Shown here in pieces: positions 1 to 6,548 of a stretch of DNA of 22,839 nt. The DNA comes from an uncultured Collinsella sp. (GTDB taxonomy: Bacteria; Actinomycetota; Coriobacteriia; Coriobacteriales; Coriobacteriaceae): the NCBI GenBank assembly GCA_958447915.1, contig CAUDCB010000010.1:1-22839 (forward strand), read 5' to 3'. The number at the start of each line of letters is the position of its first letter. Within the stretch, counting starts at the first letter, position 1. A program made the position numbers and the translations under genes. The notes below the pieces were generated by a model, which worked only from the letters and a program-made list of their open reading frames with translations, did not search any database and was not told where the DNA came from.

Positions 1-15
1 AGCGGGTGGTTTAAA

Positions 16-36
16 GCTGGCCGCTGCGCGGCCAGC
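16..36. other. 9-bp perfect hairpin at left edge
   Basis: A perfect inverted repeat, GCTGGCCGC then TGC then GCGGCCAGC, lies at 16-36. No clear T-run follows on either strand, so it is not a convincing terminator alone. It may belong to whatever gene lies left of the window. The rest of 1-134 shows no coding signal that I can support. Confidence 0.4.
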
Positions 37-50
37 AGACTAAAGTCTTG

Positions 51-86
51 AAAATGAAAGGGCGCAGACCTTACGGTCGCGCCCTT
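51..86 (-). terminator. Intrinsic terminator downstream of the yqeY operon
   Basis: An 8-bp arm AAGGGCGC (58-65) pairs with GCGCCCTT (79-86). An inner GACC/GGTC stem closes a TTAC loop, with one bulged A. Read on the minus strand the stem is followed by TTTCATTTTC, a usable U-rich tail. It lies about 80 bases past the yqeY stop codon and is the likeliest end of the minus-strand foldase-yqeY transcript. Confidence 0.6.
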
Positions 87-134
87 GAAATTGAACGTCA
101 GATTGCCGCGTGTACGGGTTTGCAGCGTCGAGCC

Positions 135-162
135 GTTACGCGGTTTGGTAAAACCGCGTAAC
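135..162 (-). terminator. Perfect 12-bp hairpin right after the yqeY stop
   Basis: GTTACGCGGTTT (135-146) and AAACCGCGTAAC (151-162) are perfect complements around a GGTA tetraloop. The hairpin starts three bases after the yqeY stop codon. Neither side carries a T-run, so it may be a 3' stabiliser or processing hairpin rather than a classical terminator, with real termination at the hairpin further downstream (51-86). Confidence 0.5.
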
Positions 163-165
163 AAA

Positions 166-609
166 TTACGCGAGTTTGGCACCGACGATCTTTGCCGCGG
201 CAGGCTTGTCGAAGTTGCCGCCGGTGGCCTTACCCAGAGCGCCCATGCGCTGGCCCATCTGCTTCTTGGACGTGGCACCCAGCTCGGCGATAACTTGCTC
301 AATCAGAGCCTCGAGCTCCTCGCCCGAAACCTGCGCGGGCAGCAGGCTCTCCAGAATCTTGACCTGCTCGGTCAGGTTGTCGGTACGCTCTTGGTCGGTG
401 CCGGCCTTGATGGACATCTCCAGCGTCTCGCTCGTCTGCTTAATTAGACGCTTGATCATGCTGTTGACGTCTTCCTCGGTCACATCGCGACGCTCGTTGA
501 CCTCGATGTTCTTCACTTCGGCCTTAACCTGGCGAATGATGGACAGGCGAACCTTGTCCTTGGCCTTCATGGCCGCGATCATTTCCTTCTGCAGCTCTTC
601 GTTGGTCAT
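166..609 (-). CDS. yqeY: YqeY/GatB-like domain protein
   Basis: A 147-residue protein of the YqeY family, which resembles the C-terminal tRNA-binding domain of the GatB amidotransferase subunit. The family is all-helical and its cellular role is not firmly known. Diagnostic features are the MTNEELQKEMIAAMKAKDK start, the charged helix with EVKNIEVNERR, the central ILESLLPAQVSGEEL segment, and the ending GQRMGALGKATGGNFDKPAAAKIV. This covers the usual full length of about 147-150 residues. I chose the ATG at 609 because AGGAGG (618-623) sits 8 bases upstream; a TTG at 615 is only 2 bases from it. The gene follows the foldase gene by about 50 bases on the same strand, so the two are probably cotranscribed, and hairpins at 135-162 and 51-86 follow it. 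Confidence 0.93.
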   Translation of the reverse strand: MTNEELQKEMIAAMKAKDKVRLSIIRQVKAEVKNIEVNERRDVTEEDVNSMIKRLIKQTSETLEMSIKAGTDQERTDNLTEQVKILESLLPAQVSGEELEALIEQVIAELGATSKKQMGQRMGALGKATGGNFDKPAAAKIVGAKLA

Positions 610-663
610 CTGCAAATCCTCCTCAATAGTGCGGGCGGCACTCCCACGAGCGCCACCCCATGA

Positions 664-1887
664 TTACTCAGTCGTCGATGAATTGTCGGTCGAACTCTTG
701 GTGACGCCCTTCAGGCTGACGTTGTACGGCACGTCCTTGGGCATGGGGTTAACGGTGATGTCGGCGTCCTTCTTGTACTGCTCCAGCCACTCGCTGTACG
801 CAGTGCTCTCTGCCTGCGTCTTCACCACGTTGGAGACATACTTCTTGATGTCCTTGGGCACCTGTTTAATGTCATCGACCTGGCTATCGACATGGAAGTA
901 GTCGGTGCACTTGATGATGTGGTAACCATACGTCGACTCGACGACGTCGCTCACGTCGCCCTTGTTAAGGCCTTCGAGCGCCGCCTGATAGCTGTCGACG
1001 AAGGTGGTGAGCTTGTCCCAGCCCACGTCGCCCTTCTTCTCCTTGGAACCGGTGTCGTCGGAATACTGCTTCACGGCGTCTTCGAAGCTCAGCTCGCCGG
1101 AGTTAATCTTGTCCAGGCACTCCTGCGCCTTGGCCTTGGCGGCAGCCTTGTCCTCGTCGGATGCGTCGGAATCGACCTTGATCAGGATGTTCGACGAGCG
1201 GCGGGCATCGTTGTACTTCGACAGGTTCTCGTTGATGTAATCGACGATCTCGCTGTCCTTGGGCTTGCTGGTGGGCGCCACGGCTTCCTTGAGCTTTTGC
1301 TGCGCCAGGCTCTCCTTGAGCGAGCTCTTATAGGTGTCCTCGGTGTAGCCGTAAGTCTTAAGGGTCTTCTTAAAGGTCTTGGCACCGCCCGCGCTCTTGC
1401 ACACGTCCTTCCAAGCCTTCTCGACCTCCTTGTCCGACACCGTCACGCCGTTTTCCTTCTGCGCCTGCTGAAGCAGAATCTGCTGCGTGTAGGAATCGAT
1501 GAGCTGCTTGCGATACTTCTTGGGCGTAAGGTCGTTGTTGACCAGGTACTGCGCCCAATCCTTGTCCTTGGTATAACCATAGGACGTGCGCATGCTCATG
1601 ATCTGCTTGGTCACGGTGTCCTCGGTGAGGTTGGTGCCGTTGATGGTGGCAGCCACGCCACCAGTGAGCTTATAGCCCGAGCTGGCGCTTTCGGTCTGCG
1701 ACATCAGGCCGGAGCACGCCATGGCCGAGACGGAGAGCAGCATTGCCAGCACGCCGATGACCACCAGGACAATCTTGACGGTCTTGGACACATAGGTCTT
1801 GCGCTGCTTCTTGCGAGAGCTGGAGGCGGCGCGGGACCGTTGCTCGGACGTCGGCGCGACCTCGGGGTTCTTTTTCTTGTTTGCCAT
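664..1887 (-). CDS. Membrane-anchored PpiC-type peptidyl-prolyl isomerase (PrsA/SurA-like foldase)
   Basis: A 407-residue extracytoplasmic foldase. Residues 1-35 form a basic cytoplasmic tail rich in K/R. A hydrophobic segment at about 37-58 follows, then a SurA_N-like helical region (about 75-205), a parvulin domain (about 229-331) and a helical C-terminus with an acidic, Ser/Thr-rich end. The parvulin domain shows the family signature in order: ARRSSNILIKV, FEDAVKQYSDD, KGDVGW, LNKGDVSDVVES and YGYHIIK. The anchor ends in SAMAC (C58), which looks like a lipobox but lacks the usual Leu/Val/Ile at -3, and the tail before it is long; a signal anchor is more likely than a lipoprotein. The ATG at 1887 has GAAAGG six bases upstream. 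It probably helps fold secreted proteins outside the membrane and heads a short operon with yqeY. Confidence 0.92.
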   Translation of the reverse strand: MANKKKNPEVAPTSEQRSRAASSSRKKQRKTYVSKTVKIVLVVIGVLAMLLSVSAMACSGLMSQTESASSGYKLTGGVAATINGTNLTEDTVTKQIMSMRTSYGYTKDKDWAQYLVNNDLTPKKYRKQLIDSYTQQILLQQAQKENGVTVSDKEVEKAWKDVCKSAGGAKTFKKTLKTYGYTEDTYKSSLKESLAQQKLKEAVAPTSKPKDSEIVDYINENLSKYNDARRSSNILIKVDSDASDEDKAAAKAKAQECLDKINSGELSFEDAVKQYSDDTGSKEKKGDVGWDKLTTFVDSYQAALEGLNKGDVSDVVESTYGYHIIKCTDYFHVDSQVDDIKQVPKDIKKYVSNVVKTQAESTAYSEWLEQYKKDADITVNPMPKDVPYNVSLKGVTKSSTDNSSTTE

Positions 1888-1978
1888 GTTTGGCCTTTCA
1901 CATCACGAATCGAACAAACGCCATTGTGTCACAACGCAGCCCCCGCGACACACCTGGTGCATGAGAGACGGGTTAATC

Positions 1979-1995
1979 TGCACCATTTTGGTGCA
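1979..1995. promoter_or_regulatory. Small palindrome upstream of the foldase gene
   Basis: TGCACCA-TTT-TGGTGCA is a 7-bp perfect inverted repeat about 90 bases upstream of the foldase start and next to the REP-like element. It could be an operator or part of the repeat unit; nothing in the sequence decides between these. Confidence 0.3.
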
Positions 1996-2015
1996 AAGGG
2001 GACAGGTCTGGCAGT

Positions 2016-2100
2016 TGGCAGCTAGGGACGTTCCTTTTCTGCCGGCAGATGGGGACTGTCCCTACCTGCCGGCAGCAAAGGAACGTCCCCGAGTGCCGCT
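2016..2100. repeat. REP-like long imperfect palindrome overlapping the end of the EIIA gene
   Basis: The 24-base arms at 2025-2048 and 2066-2089 are complementary except for one position, around a 17-base loop that itself contains GGGA-CTG-TCCC. The pairing continues outward, after a short mismatch, with GGCA/TGCC. The arms combine a GGGACGTTCC block and a CTGCCGGCAG palindrome, the look of an interspersed REP-type element. It separates the foldase and EIIA genes and encodes the last residues and stop codon of the EIIA protein. It could also act as a bidirectional transcription barrier. Confidence 0.7.
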
Positions 2101-2568
2101 ATAGAAGTGGCGGCGGATGGCGTCGACCATGCCCTGCGGCGTGGTCTGGCCGAGTACATCGGCTGCAGCGTCGGCATCCATAAAGATATTCATAAGCGCT
2201 TGCAGGGCCTCGACCTGGCCGCCCGGCTCGGCAATGCCCAGATTGATGATAATCTGCGCCGGCACCGGGGCGCCCATACCCGCCATCGCGCTGAACGTCA
2301 CAGGTGCAGCGGGCTTTACCACCGCGATATAGGGCTTGGCCACAAATCCCGGATCGGTATGCGGAATGGCGATGTTTGCCGCCGGCATAGCGAGACCCGT
2401 GGGACAGGCGTCCTCGCGCGTGCGGACGGCGTCGAGCCAACCCTCGGCAATGTAGCCGCGCGGAGCGAGCTCGTCCTCGAGCTGCGCAAACACCTCATCC
2501 GGCGTCGCACACTCCCAATCAAAAAACACCAGCTCGGGCGAGAATAGCATCTCGGCGTTATCCGCCAT
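2062..2568 (-). CDS. PTS EIIA component, fructose/mannitol (type 2) family, orphan
   Basis: A 168-residue cytoplasmic phosphocarrier domain. The family accepts phosphate from HPr on a histidine and passes it to EIIB; here the likely histidine is H70 in ANIAIPHTDP, the type-2 EIIA signature. Supporting segments are GWLDAVRTREDACPTGLAMP before it and VTFSAMAG, AQIIINLGI and LQALMNIFMD after it, as in GatA/PTS-Ntr-like EIIA proteins. The ATG at 2568 is preceded by GGAGG with 5-base spacing; the reading frame is open upstream but has no comparable site. No EIIB or EIIC gene is in the window, so partner and sugar are unknown and a regulatory role is possible. From about residue 158 (GTRGRSFAAGR) the protein is encoded by the REP-like palindrome, so its native C-terminus has been replaced. 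Confidence 0.88.
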   Translation of the reverse strand: MADNAEMLFSPELVFFDWECATPDEVFAQLEDELAPRGYIAEGWLDAVRTREDACPTGLAMPAANIAIPHTDPGFVAKPYIAVVKPAAPVTFSAMAGMGAPVPAQIIINLGIAEPGGQVEALQALMNIFMDADAAADVLGQTTPQGMVDAIRRHFYSGTRGRSFAAGR

Positions 2569-2633
2569 ACCGTCCTCCAAAGTTGCATGAGGTTCACAAT
2601 GCCCCATATGATAGCGAAACGAGACAGGCAAGG

Positions 2634-3101
2634 TTAGTCGAGGATCCCAATCATCTCGAGAGCGCGGGCAGGCGTCAGGCAAACTTCGGGCATCGCCTCC
2701 AGCATGCGCCGGTCGCTCGTGACCACATAGTCGACATCTGCCGTCTCGCCCGAAGCGATGATGAGGTTGTCTTCAAGATCCGGCATGCGCTTGCCAAGCA
2801 TGCGCGCCATTTCGCACTCTGCCAACGAAAGCGGGGAGGCCGTCGCCACCTGCATCATGTGTTCAATGCAGGCCCACGACGCCGAGGCAAACGACACGTT
2901 AATCCCATTCGCATTCCGCCGGGCTAGGCGCCGAGGCAAAATGTAGAACACATCCTTCGACGTCGTCGGCGCGTACAGAAGGTCAATCTTTCCCGCCTCG
3001 GCAAGCTCCACCAGGCGCTTCGCTTCGTGGAATGCCCCCTCTTGCAGGTAATAATCAAGCCACACATTCGTATCCACAAGCAGGTGCTTTGCCTCGATCA
3101 T
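2634..3101 (-). CDS. PIN-domain toxin (VapC-like ribonuclease) of a toxin-antitoxin pair
   Basis: A 155-residue PIN-fold protein; the family comprises Mg-dependent ribonucleases, and VapC toxins cut tRNA or rRNA. The sequence shows LLVDTNVWLDYY (D10), the PDLEDNLIIASG segment (D108, D111) that matches the conserved D..I.A.A block, and VVTSDRRML (D130). The N-terminal Asp, the late Asp pair and TSD are consistent with an intact metal site; the mid-domain acidic residue is less clear. I chose the ATG at 3101, which overlaps the antitoxin stop as ATGA; a TTG at 3107 is the alternative, and GGAGG lies 10 bases before the ATG. The 4-bp overlap with the RelB-type gene implies translational coupling. 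About 65 bases separate its stop from the EIIA gene downstream. Confidence 0.87.
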   Translation of the reverse strand: MIEAKHLLVDTNVWLDYYLQEGAFHEAKRLVELAEAGKIDLLYAPTTSKDVFYILPRRLARRNANGINVSFASASWACIEHMMQVATASPLSLAECEMARMLGKRMPDLEDNLIIASGETADVDYVVTSDRRMLEAMPEVCLTPARALEMIGILD

Positions 3102-3442
3102 CGGCAATTCGCCTCCATGTCGGCAATCATCGCGTCATACATATCATCGCGTACGGCATCCCAGTCTTCCGCAGACGATTCAGCTGGCGCAAAATCCGAA
3201 GCGCTTAGCCCCAACGAGGAAAAAGCTAGGCCACACCCCTGCTCGGCCAGGCTCTCCGCACGGGGCGCCTCGCGCTTATCCGCCACCATAAATCCCGGCA
3301 ACGTTTGATGCTCGACAAGATAGGCCCAAAGCGCGCGAATGGCATCACTCGGCCCCAATCCATTGCGAGTCAGGACCGCATCGCCACCAGCCTTGAGCAT
3401 AGGATCGATTCGTGTGTTGAGCTGCACCATTGCCGTTCCCAT
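3098..3442 (-). CDS. RelB/DinJ-type antitoxin
   Basis: A 114-residue protein. Its first 45 residues match the RelB/DinJ ribbon-helix-helix type: the strand VQLNTRIDP (6-14) is followed by LKAGGDAVLTRNGLGPSDAIRALWAYL, with the usual N-G-L-x-x-S-D-A-I-R turn. This part should dimerise and bind operator DNA. The variable second half, acidic and ending in DDMYDAMIADMEANCR, probably wraps the toxin. The ATG at 3442 has AAGGAG five bases upstream. It lies first in a two-gene operon with the PIN toxin, as expected for an autoregulated module. RelB/DinJ antitoxins are classically paired with RelE/YafQ toxins, so the PIN partner is a mixed arrangement. Confidence 0.87.
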   Translation of the reverse strand: MGTAMVQLNTRIDPMLKAGGDAVLTRNGLGPSDAIRALWAYLVEHQTLPGFMVADKREAPRAESLAEQGCGLAFSSLGLSASDFAPAESSAEDWDAVRDDMYDAMIADMEANCR

Positions 3443-3466
3443 AGCGGCTCCTTCCTACGTGCTAGC

Positions 3467-3494
3467 AGTATAGCAGACATAAAAGGCCACGCAA
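3467..3494 (-). promoter_or_regulatory. Promoter of the toxin-antitoxin operon
   Basis: On the minus strand TTGCGT (3489-3494) and TATACT (3467-3472) are separated by 16 bases. The inferred transcript starts near 3460, leaving a leader of under 20 bases before the antitoxin ATG. The promoter sits immediately after the terminator of the upstream operon, so the module is transcriptionally insulated. Confidence 0.5.
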
Positions 3495-3525
3495 AAGGGC
3501 CCCGTCCACACGCGGACGAGGCCCT
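3490..3525 (-). terminator. Terminator of the SPFH/zinc-ribbon operon
   Basis: The 12-base arms 3496-3507 (AGGGCCCCGTCC) and 3514-3525 (GGACGAGGCCCT) pair with one G-U type mismatch around ACACGC. On the minus strand the stem is followed by TTTTGCG. It lies about 200 bases past the last gene of the large minus-strand operon and just before the antitoxin promoter. Confidence 0.75.
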
Positions 3526-3726
3526 GTCAGATTGGTAGTCTCGAGAAAGTTGGTGTAGCGCCCGATCCGAAGCGAGTCGGCCTGGCGTCCAAGAACCTAG
3601 AATACGGTTGATGCCCTATGCCGCCGACCGGCATATGAAAGACAGCGGGCCAAAAGCCCCATGGCTTCTAGCCCGCAGAAACATCGATGTTTCCAAATGA
3701 TCGCAGCTTGTGTTTCAAGCGCTTTT
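3526..3726 (-). other. Structured non-coding stretch (3' UTR or small RNA candidate)
   Basis: No ORF here looks real. The stretch holds a nested hairpin at 3645-3677 (GCGGGC/GCCCGC outside, AAGCC/GGCTT inside, CCAT loop), a 7-bp hairpin at 3617-3635 (TATGCCG/CGGCATA) and a 14-base perfect palindrome AAACATCGATGTTT at 3679-3692. It ends at the strong terminator at 3490-3525. Read on the minus strand, this could be the processed 3' end of the operon mRNA or an independent small RNA. I do not recognise a known riboswitch or RNA family. Confidence 0.4.
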
Positions 3727-3918
3727 CTACGCTACCGGCGGATGCAAATCCCAATCGGGAAAGCAGTTTGCAAAGCCTGAGAGATTTTGAGTCAAAACAT
3801 TGTTCTCAGCTTGCTTCAATCGCTCGTCCTCTTCAAACAGACTATCGAGCTCGCTCAATGCATCGAAGTCCTGCATCGCAGCATCGTTATGGTCGAAATC
3901 AGTCACTTCATCAGTCAT
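3727..3918 (-). CDS. Small acidic protein with a PDWDLHPP tail motif
   Basis: A 63-residue protein that I cannot assign to a named family. The first 40 residues are very acidic and probably helical (FDALSELDSLFEEDERLKQAENN). The end is different in character: LSGFANCFPDWDLHPPVA, with a tryptophan flanked by aspartates and a double proline, which looks like a short binding motif. I believe it is real because GGAG sits 8 bases upstream of the ATG, it lies only 41 bases past the coiled-coil membrane protein gene on the same strand, and its composition is not that of a chance frame. As last gene of the SPFH operon it may be a small client or adaptor of that machinery; this is inference. Confidence 0.7.
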   Translation of the reverse strand: MTDEVTDFDHNDAAMQDFDALSELDSLFEEDERLKQAENNVLTQNLSGFANCFPDWDLHPPVA

Positions 3919-3959
3919 CTATTTCACTCCATTCATGGTTATCGAGTCAATCCTATCGG

Positions 3960-5615
3960 CTAGGCAACCTTATCGAGCTTAAGCAGGTCGCTGCGCTCGG
4001 CCGCCGCTTCCTTCGCGCTCTTCCACTGATTAAGCGCCAGATCGATCTCGGAACAGCCTTCCTGGATGCGTTTGGAGTATTTGGCCTCAATCTCTTCTGC
4101 CTCCGCAGCGCGCTGCTTGCTCGAGAGGCCCGTCTTTACTAGACAATAGCCAGCCCCCGCAAGAAGCAGAATGCCAATAACCTGGTTTACAAATGCAAAG
4201 AGAGCTACTCCCAAAACAGCGAGGACAACGGCCGCTATCTTGTGGCTCTTGTTGCCCTTCGCAACCTTGACATCAAGCTCAGCGAGCTCCTTTTTCTTCT
4301 CTTCACCGACATAGCGAACATAATCGCCGCGCAGCGCATTACCCTCATCGCCGGTAACCGCCCTGCTTGTCCATCCGTCGAAGTCAAGGGTGATCGCCTG
4401 CGGAAATTCGGGGATATCGCTCTTGCGATACCGGTTGAAACCACCGTTGATATAGGAGCCCAAAAACTGAATCGCGGTCTTCTTCTTATGCACATCCACA
4501 GACGCACTCTGGTCGCGCATCGAGCGTGTCATCTGGTCGATGATATTCATCGTCTGCTGACGCTTCTCATCACGGCGACGATTGACGAGCTCTCGGGCGC
4601 GCTCCACGTCTCCGCCAAACGCCTTGACCGCAAGAAGATACTCCTCCTGGCGGCGCAAATTTCGCTCCTTGGAGTCATCGGAGTTAACGAGCTCCATCAG
4701 ATGCCTGTCAACCTGCTCGGCAAGCGTCCTCTCGTCAACATCAGAAGCCTTGAGGTCGGCGAAGTCATTGGAGATGCTCTCGATTGCCTCGACTTTTCCG
4801 AGATACTTATTGATGTAGTCAAACTCCTTGACCACCACCTTGAGTGCCGGATATCTCGAGCTCATATCCTCCTCGTAGCCGGTAAAGTACTCCGCCCATG
4901 ACTCTGACTGCTCATTCTCGAACTCAGGGCTCTGATTTCTAATCTGCTCGATCCAGCCCGCCATATAGTCGTCGCACAGGTGCTTTTCGTCGGTTCCGAA
5001 GATGCCGTTGATATAAGCATCGATGTAGACCATCGCATCGGCATCGATGCGGGCGGCGTTTTGCGTCGAGAAGTAGCGTGCTAGCCATTCGTAGCACGTA
5101 GCCGTGCGGTTATTACGTCTGCAGATCAGAGCCATCGCAAGCGACGTGTGCTCGTTGTCACGTTTGACAGCCTCACGTATTGCGCGCTCCGCAAGATCTC
5201 GGTTATTGTTGATCCATGCCGCAAGGGCAACCAGGACAGGCGCCAGCCAGTAGTCCGGGGTAGAAATCATTAACTCCTCGGAGACCGTCGAAATCGTCGC
5301 CTTGCGCACGAGCGCCGCATCGGTTGCCTGGAGAATACCGACCATGGTGTTTCGAACCACCGAGTAGTTGCCGAACTTCTTGTCCATCTCCTGCCGGACG
5401 CTCACGAGCTCCGTAGTCGCCTGCTCAAGCGCGGCGGTACGACGTTGTTCGAGCATCATCTCGAGAAAGTCCTTTCGGAGCTTTTTAAGGTCCTTCCGCA
5501 CTTCCTCCATTTGGGATTCGACCTTGTCGACCTTCGTGGTCATCTGGTCAACTTTTGTTCCAATAGCGGCGATCCTGCGCTCGATAAGGGCAGTATCTAA
5601 TCCCGAATCACTCAT
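3960..5615 (-). CDS. Coiled-coil and helical-repeat protein with a C-terminal membrane hairpin
   Basis: A 551-residue protein of unknown function. Residues about 8-80 form a charged coiled coil (ERRIAAIGTKVDQMTTKVDK and following heptads). Residues about 115-250 look like TPR-type helical repeats: YWLAPVLVALAAWINNNRDL, ERAIREAVKRDN and CRRNNRTATCYEWLARYF. A second helical, charged stretch runs to about 385, then a segment containing ITLDFDGWTS, and two closely spaced transmembrane helices at about 459-477 and 479-495, followed by another coiled coil. The ATG at 5615 has AAGGTGG five bases upstream; a GTG at 5624 is less likely. Topology suggests most of the protein is cytoplasmic. It sits in the SPFH operon where related loci in other bacteria may carry a PspA-like protein; it may fill a similar membrane-scaffold role, by inference from position and coiled coils only. 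Confidence 0.85.
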   Translation of the reverse strand: MSDSGLDTALIERRIAAIGTKVDQMTTKVDKVESQMEEVRKDLKKLRKDFLEMMLEQRRTAALEQATTELVSVRQEMDKKFGNYSVVRNTMVGILQATDAALVRKATISTVSEELMISTPDYWLAPVLVALAAWINNNRDLAERAIREAVKRDNEHTSLAMALICRRNNRTATCYEWLARYFSTQNAARIDADAMVYIDAYINGIFGTDEKHLCDDYMAGWIEQIRNQSPEFENEQSESWAEYFTGYEEDMSSRYPALKVVVKEFDYINKYLGKVEAIESISNDFADLKASDVDERTLAEQVDRHLMELVNSDDSKERNLRRQEEYLLAVKAFGGDVERARELVNRRRDEKRQQTMNIIDQMTRSMRDQSASVDVHKKKTAIQFLGSYINGGFNRYRKSDIPEFPQAITLDFDGWTSRAVTGDEGNALRGDYVRYVGEEKKKELAELDVKVAKGNKSHKIAAVVLAVLGVALFAFVNQVIGILLLAGAGYCLVKTGLSSKQRAAEAEEIEAKYSKRIQEGCSEIDLALNQWKSAKEAAAERSDLLKLDKVA

Positions 5616-5687
5616 CTGTACCACCTTTCAGTTTGAACTGTTTAGATCATCCAATAGCTTTAAGCGAGTAAGCACCCGCCATCCGCT

Positions 5688-6494
5688 TTATTGAGAGGCC
5701 ATGCTTCGGTATTGCTCGGACACCTGCTGATAGGCCACAAGAAACTTCTGTTTGTATTGGCTTGCCTTCATCGAATTGACGATGCGCCCGACGGGCTCCA
5801 CATAGTGTTCGAGAAAGTACGAGGTCCTTCTTCGTAACGCAAACGAACCAGTTTTATAGGGGGACCCGGGGTTCTCTCTAATGCCCTTGAGTAGTGCGAG
5901 ACACGTTTTGGGTATGTTGCAGTTGGCGGCGATATCTTGATAGAAGCTCTCCCGCTCTGCGGTCATAAAGTCTTCCGAAGCATACCGCGCTATGCAGAAC
6001 GGGCACACAGCATCGATAAAGCTCTCAAGCCGAGACCGATCCTCCATGCTCTGCATATTGGCGACCACGAGCGATACCATCTGAACCTCAAAGTCACGCA
6101 TGTTGTAGAGCGTCGACTCAAACAAGTCGATCAAGTCACGCACTTCGTCATATTCGAGAGGGATATCTTCGGCCCTTTTAAAGAAAACCGTCATCGAACC
6201 CGAAAGACCTTCGCAAAACTCATCGCAGTACGCAACCATAAACTGTGCCGCCGCGTTGTCTTGCATCATATTGAGCACGTCCGCGGCAAATTTGCGGGCC
6301 TCCGGGAAGTTGCCACCCTTAAAAAACTTGATGGCATTGTCCTTGGCAAACGCGATTTTGCCCGTAGCCCCCAGACGCGCCCGCGAATAGTACATCTCGC
6401 GACCGCACTGGTTGCAATGAACCTTTCGAGTTGCGGGGTCAAACTCGACATCGGTGCTGCCGCAGCCCTCACAAGTTATTCCGTTGATTTCCAA
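5688..6494 (-). CDS. TFIIB-type zinc-ribbon protein (YdjG-like position)
   Basis: A 268-residue protein beginning with a zinc ribbon: ITCEGCGS (C8, C11) and VHCNQCGREM (C27, C30), as in TFIIB-type ribbons. The rest is helical, with TPR-like segments NAIKFFKGGNFPEARKFAAD and DNAAAQFMVAYCDEF, a second CPFC pair in the middle and a C-terminal basic helix. No transmembrane segment is obvious. Start choice: the TTG at 6494 gives MEINGITC and has GGGGGA just upstream; a TTG at 6512 would add six residues. No ATG fits. Ribbon proteins of this kind accompany SPFH proteins in Bacillus ydjGHI-like operons, where they are thought to mediate protein contacts rather than transcription. The gene follows the four-helix membrane protein by about 55 bases. 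Confidence 0.82.
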   Translation of the reverse strand: MEINGITCEGCGSTDVEFDPATRKVHCNQCGREMYYSRARLGATGKIAFAKDNAIKFFKGGNFPEARKFAADVLNMMQDNAAAQFMVAYCDEFCEGLSGSMTVFFKRAEDIPLEYDEVRDLIDLFESTLYNMRDFEVQMVSLVVANMQSMEDRSRLESFIDAVCPFCIARYASEDFMTAERESFYQDIAANCNIPKTCLALLKGIRENPGSPYKTGSFALRRRTSYFLEHYVEPVGRIVNSMKASQYKQKFLVAYQQVSEQYRSMASQ

Positions 6495-6548
6495 TAGCTT
6501 CCCCCACTTCAACCATCAAAGTGCCCTGGCAAAAAGCAGCGCGAGCCC

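Noticed and set aside
664..1887. Lipoprotein signal (SAMAC) in the foldase
   Set aside because: The -3 position is Ala and -2 Met, and 35 basic residues precede the hydrophobic segment, so a signal anchor is more likely.
892..2025. A plus-strand frame opposite the foldase gene
   Set aside because: Shadow of the parvulin foldase; it runs through the foldase upstream region and shows no domain.
3526..3726. T-box or other known riboswitch before the antitoxin gene
   Set aside because: No T-box consensus is seen, and a separate promoter lies after the terminator, so the structure does not need to control the antitoxin.
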